Source of the DNA: an uncultured bacterium
Lineage (GTDB): Bacteria; Cyanobacteriota; Vampirovibrionia; Gastranaerophilales; Gastranaerophilaceae
Direction of reading: 5' to 3'
Length of the DNA stretch: 6,035 nt
Assembly: GCA_946183815.1 (NCBI GenBank)
Contig: CAMHDG010000110.1
Location: forward strand, 1-6,035
The notes under the pieces are model-generated. The model was not told the DNA's origin and did not search any database. It saw nothing but the letters and a program-made list of their open reading frames with translations. Both the position numbers and the translations under genes were made by a program. Every line of letters begins with the position of its first letter. The first letter of the stretch is position 1. Below are positions 5,328-6,035 of this stretch, piece after piece.

Positions 5328-6035
5328 TACCTCAAAATATTTCCGCCAATATTCACTATACTGAACGGGTAATATCCATGGTTTAATTGCATAATGCAAA
5401 ATAAAAGGAGTTTTTAAAGCCTTATTGTATTCTTCTTTTCTTGAAGGAAAAGAGTTAGGGTCATCCGTTGTTAGCATAAGATTATATTTTAGAGGTAAGT
5501 ATAATATCTGATTTCTGCATATATCATTCAGCACATCCTGATCTGAATAATCATTGTTTTCTTCACTCAATTTTTTAAATAATTCTTCTTCTGTTTTTTG
5601 TTCTCTAAACTTTTTCAGGTTCAACACCATTACACCGGAATTAAAATAAACATCATCCTCGCCTAAGTTAGCATGACAAGTCATAAGAGCGGAATACTTA
5701 TCCTCGACAGCCGCTATTAAACTGTTTTTTATGTCATAATTCCAGAGTTCTTTTATATCGGATAAAACGACTAAATCAGAGTCTAAATAAATTATTTTAT
5801 CAACAGTTGTAAGAGAAGAAAGTTTTAGTCTGTAATAAGCAGAAACACCGACTCTTTTATCATGAACCATTCCGTCAAAATCAGAATTGTTCATTTTTAT
5901 ATATTCATATTCAATTTTTGGATAAATATTTTTAAAAATTTTAAATTTTTGCTGAAAGATTGTTTCAAATTCTTCCTCCTCAAAATCCGACATGATAAAA
6001 AACTTATATTCATCATTTTGAGCATTGGAAAGAAT
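5307..6035 (-). CDS. GT8-family glycosyltransferase, 5' end cut by the window
   Basis: The frame stays open through the right edge: 14 more codons before the ATG at 5993 read ILSNAQNDEYKFFI. These match the usual early part of GT8 enzymes (a 'SIL.N......F.I' strand-helix segment), so ATG 5993 is an internal Met and the true start lies outside the window. There are 242 residues in view. Counting from the first visible codon, the metal/UDP-sugar DxD motif is Asp85-Ser-Asp87 in IIYLDSDLVV. YFNSGVMVLNL follows at about 130-140, then SDQDVLN at about 164-170 and HYAIKPW with His214 and Lys218. These are the hallmark GT8 motifs of retaining UDP-glucose or galactose transferases that act on lipopolysaccharide or surface glycans (LgtC/WaaI-like) or on proteins. 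No transmembrane segment is seen. Acceptor and sugar cannot be told. It lies upstream of, and on the same strand as, the metallohydrolase gene. Confidence 0.9.
   Translation of the reverse strand: MLSNAQNDEYKFFIMSDFEEEEFETIFQQKFKIFKNIYPKIEYEYIKMNNSDFDGMVHDKRVGVSAYYRLKLSSLTTVDKIIYLDSDLVVLSDIKELWNYDIKNSLIAAVEDKYSALMTCHANLGEDDVYFNSGVMVLNLKKFREQKTEEELFKKLSEENNDYSDQDVLNDICRNQILYLPLKYNLMLTTDDPNSFPSRKEEYNKALKTPFILHYAIKPWILPVQYSEYWRKYFEVLSKFDK

Noticed and set aside
5152..5364. Plus-strand open frame spanning the metallohydrolase start and the glycosyltransferase end
   Set aside because: It covers the 38-base gap but overlaps two well-supported genes and their promoter and ribosome site. No ribosome site or domain of its own was seen.

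Overview
The window is AT-rich bacterial DNA using the standard code (TAA and TGA stops). It is densely packed with six protein genes in two blocks that face each other. The best guess for the host is a gut-type, non-photosynthetic relative of cyanobacteria (Gastranaerophilales/'Melainabacteria'). This rests on overall style: low GC, a cytosolic-looking coiled-coil CHAP protein with acidic EF-hand-like repeats, and a PAS protein fused in operon with a MalK-type ATPase. A Clostridia or Elusimicrobia host cannot be excluded. No rRNA, tRNA, CRISPR, phage or transposase gene is visible.

Rightward block (1-3779). A short edge region (1-105) holds a tandem heptamer, a compact hairpin and a plausible sigma70-type promoter. 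It is followed by a PAS plus histidine-kinase-like protein (106-1215). Its phosphoacceptor His is Asn and its ATP-binding boxes are degraded, so it reads as a pseudokinase. Its last codons overlap the start of a complete MalK/UgpC/MsmX-type sugar ABC transporter ATPase (1208-2260), which suggests translational coupling. No permease or binding protein is present, so the ATPase is an orphan here. After an 88-base gap with a small palindrome comes a 476-residue protein (2349-3779). It has an acidic EF-hand-like N-terminus, a long coiled coil and an intact C-terminal CHAP peptidoglycan-hydrolase domain, but no visible signal peptide.

Leftward block (6035-3776, minus strand). A GT8-family glycosyltransferase runs off the right edge, so its 5' end is missing. 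It is followed by an MBL-fold metallohydrolase (4342-5268) and a secreted TPR protein (3776-4345). The last two overlap by ATGA and are probably coupled. A strong promoter-like sequence (TTGAGT, 17-base spacer, TATAAT) lies across the 3' end of the glycosyltransferase gene, so the MBL-TPR pair probably has its own promoter. The two blocks meet at a shared TTAA that supplies the stop codon on both strands, leaving no intergenic space for a terminator.

The most unusual item is the PAS pseudo-histidine-kinase tied to a carbohydrate-import ATPase. A role as a non-catalytic sensor or scaffold modulating the ATPase is an inference, not something the sequence proves. The CHAP protein may be a cell-wall hydrolase released by lysis or a non-Sec route.
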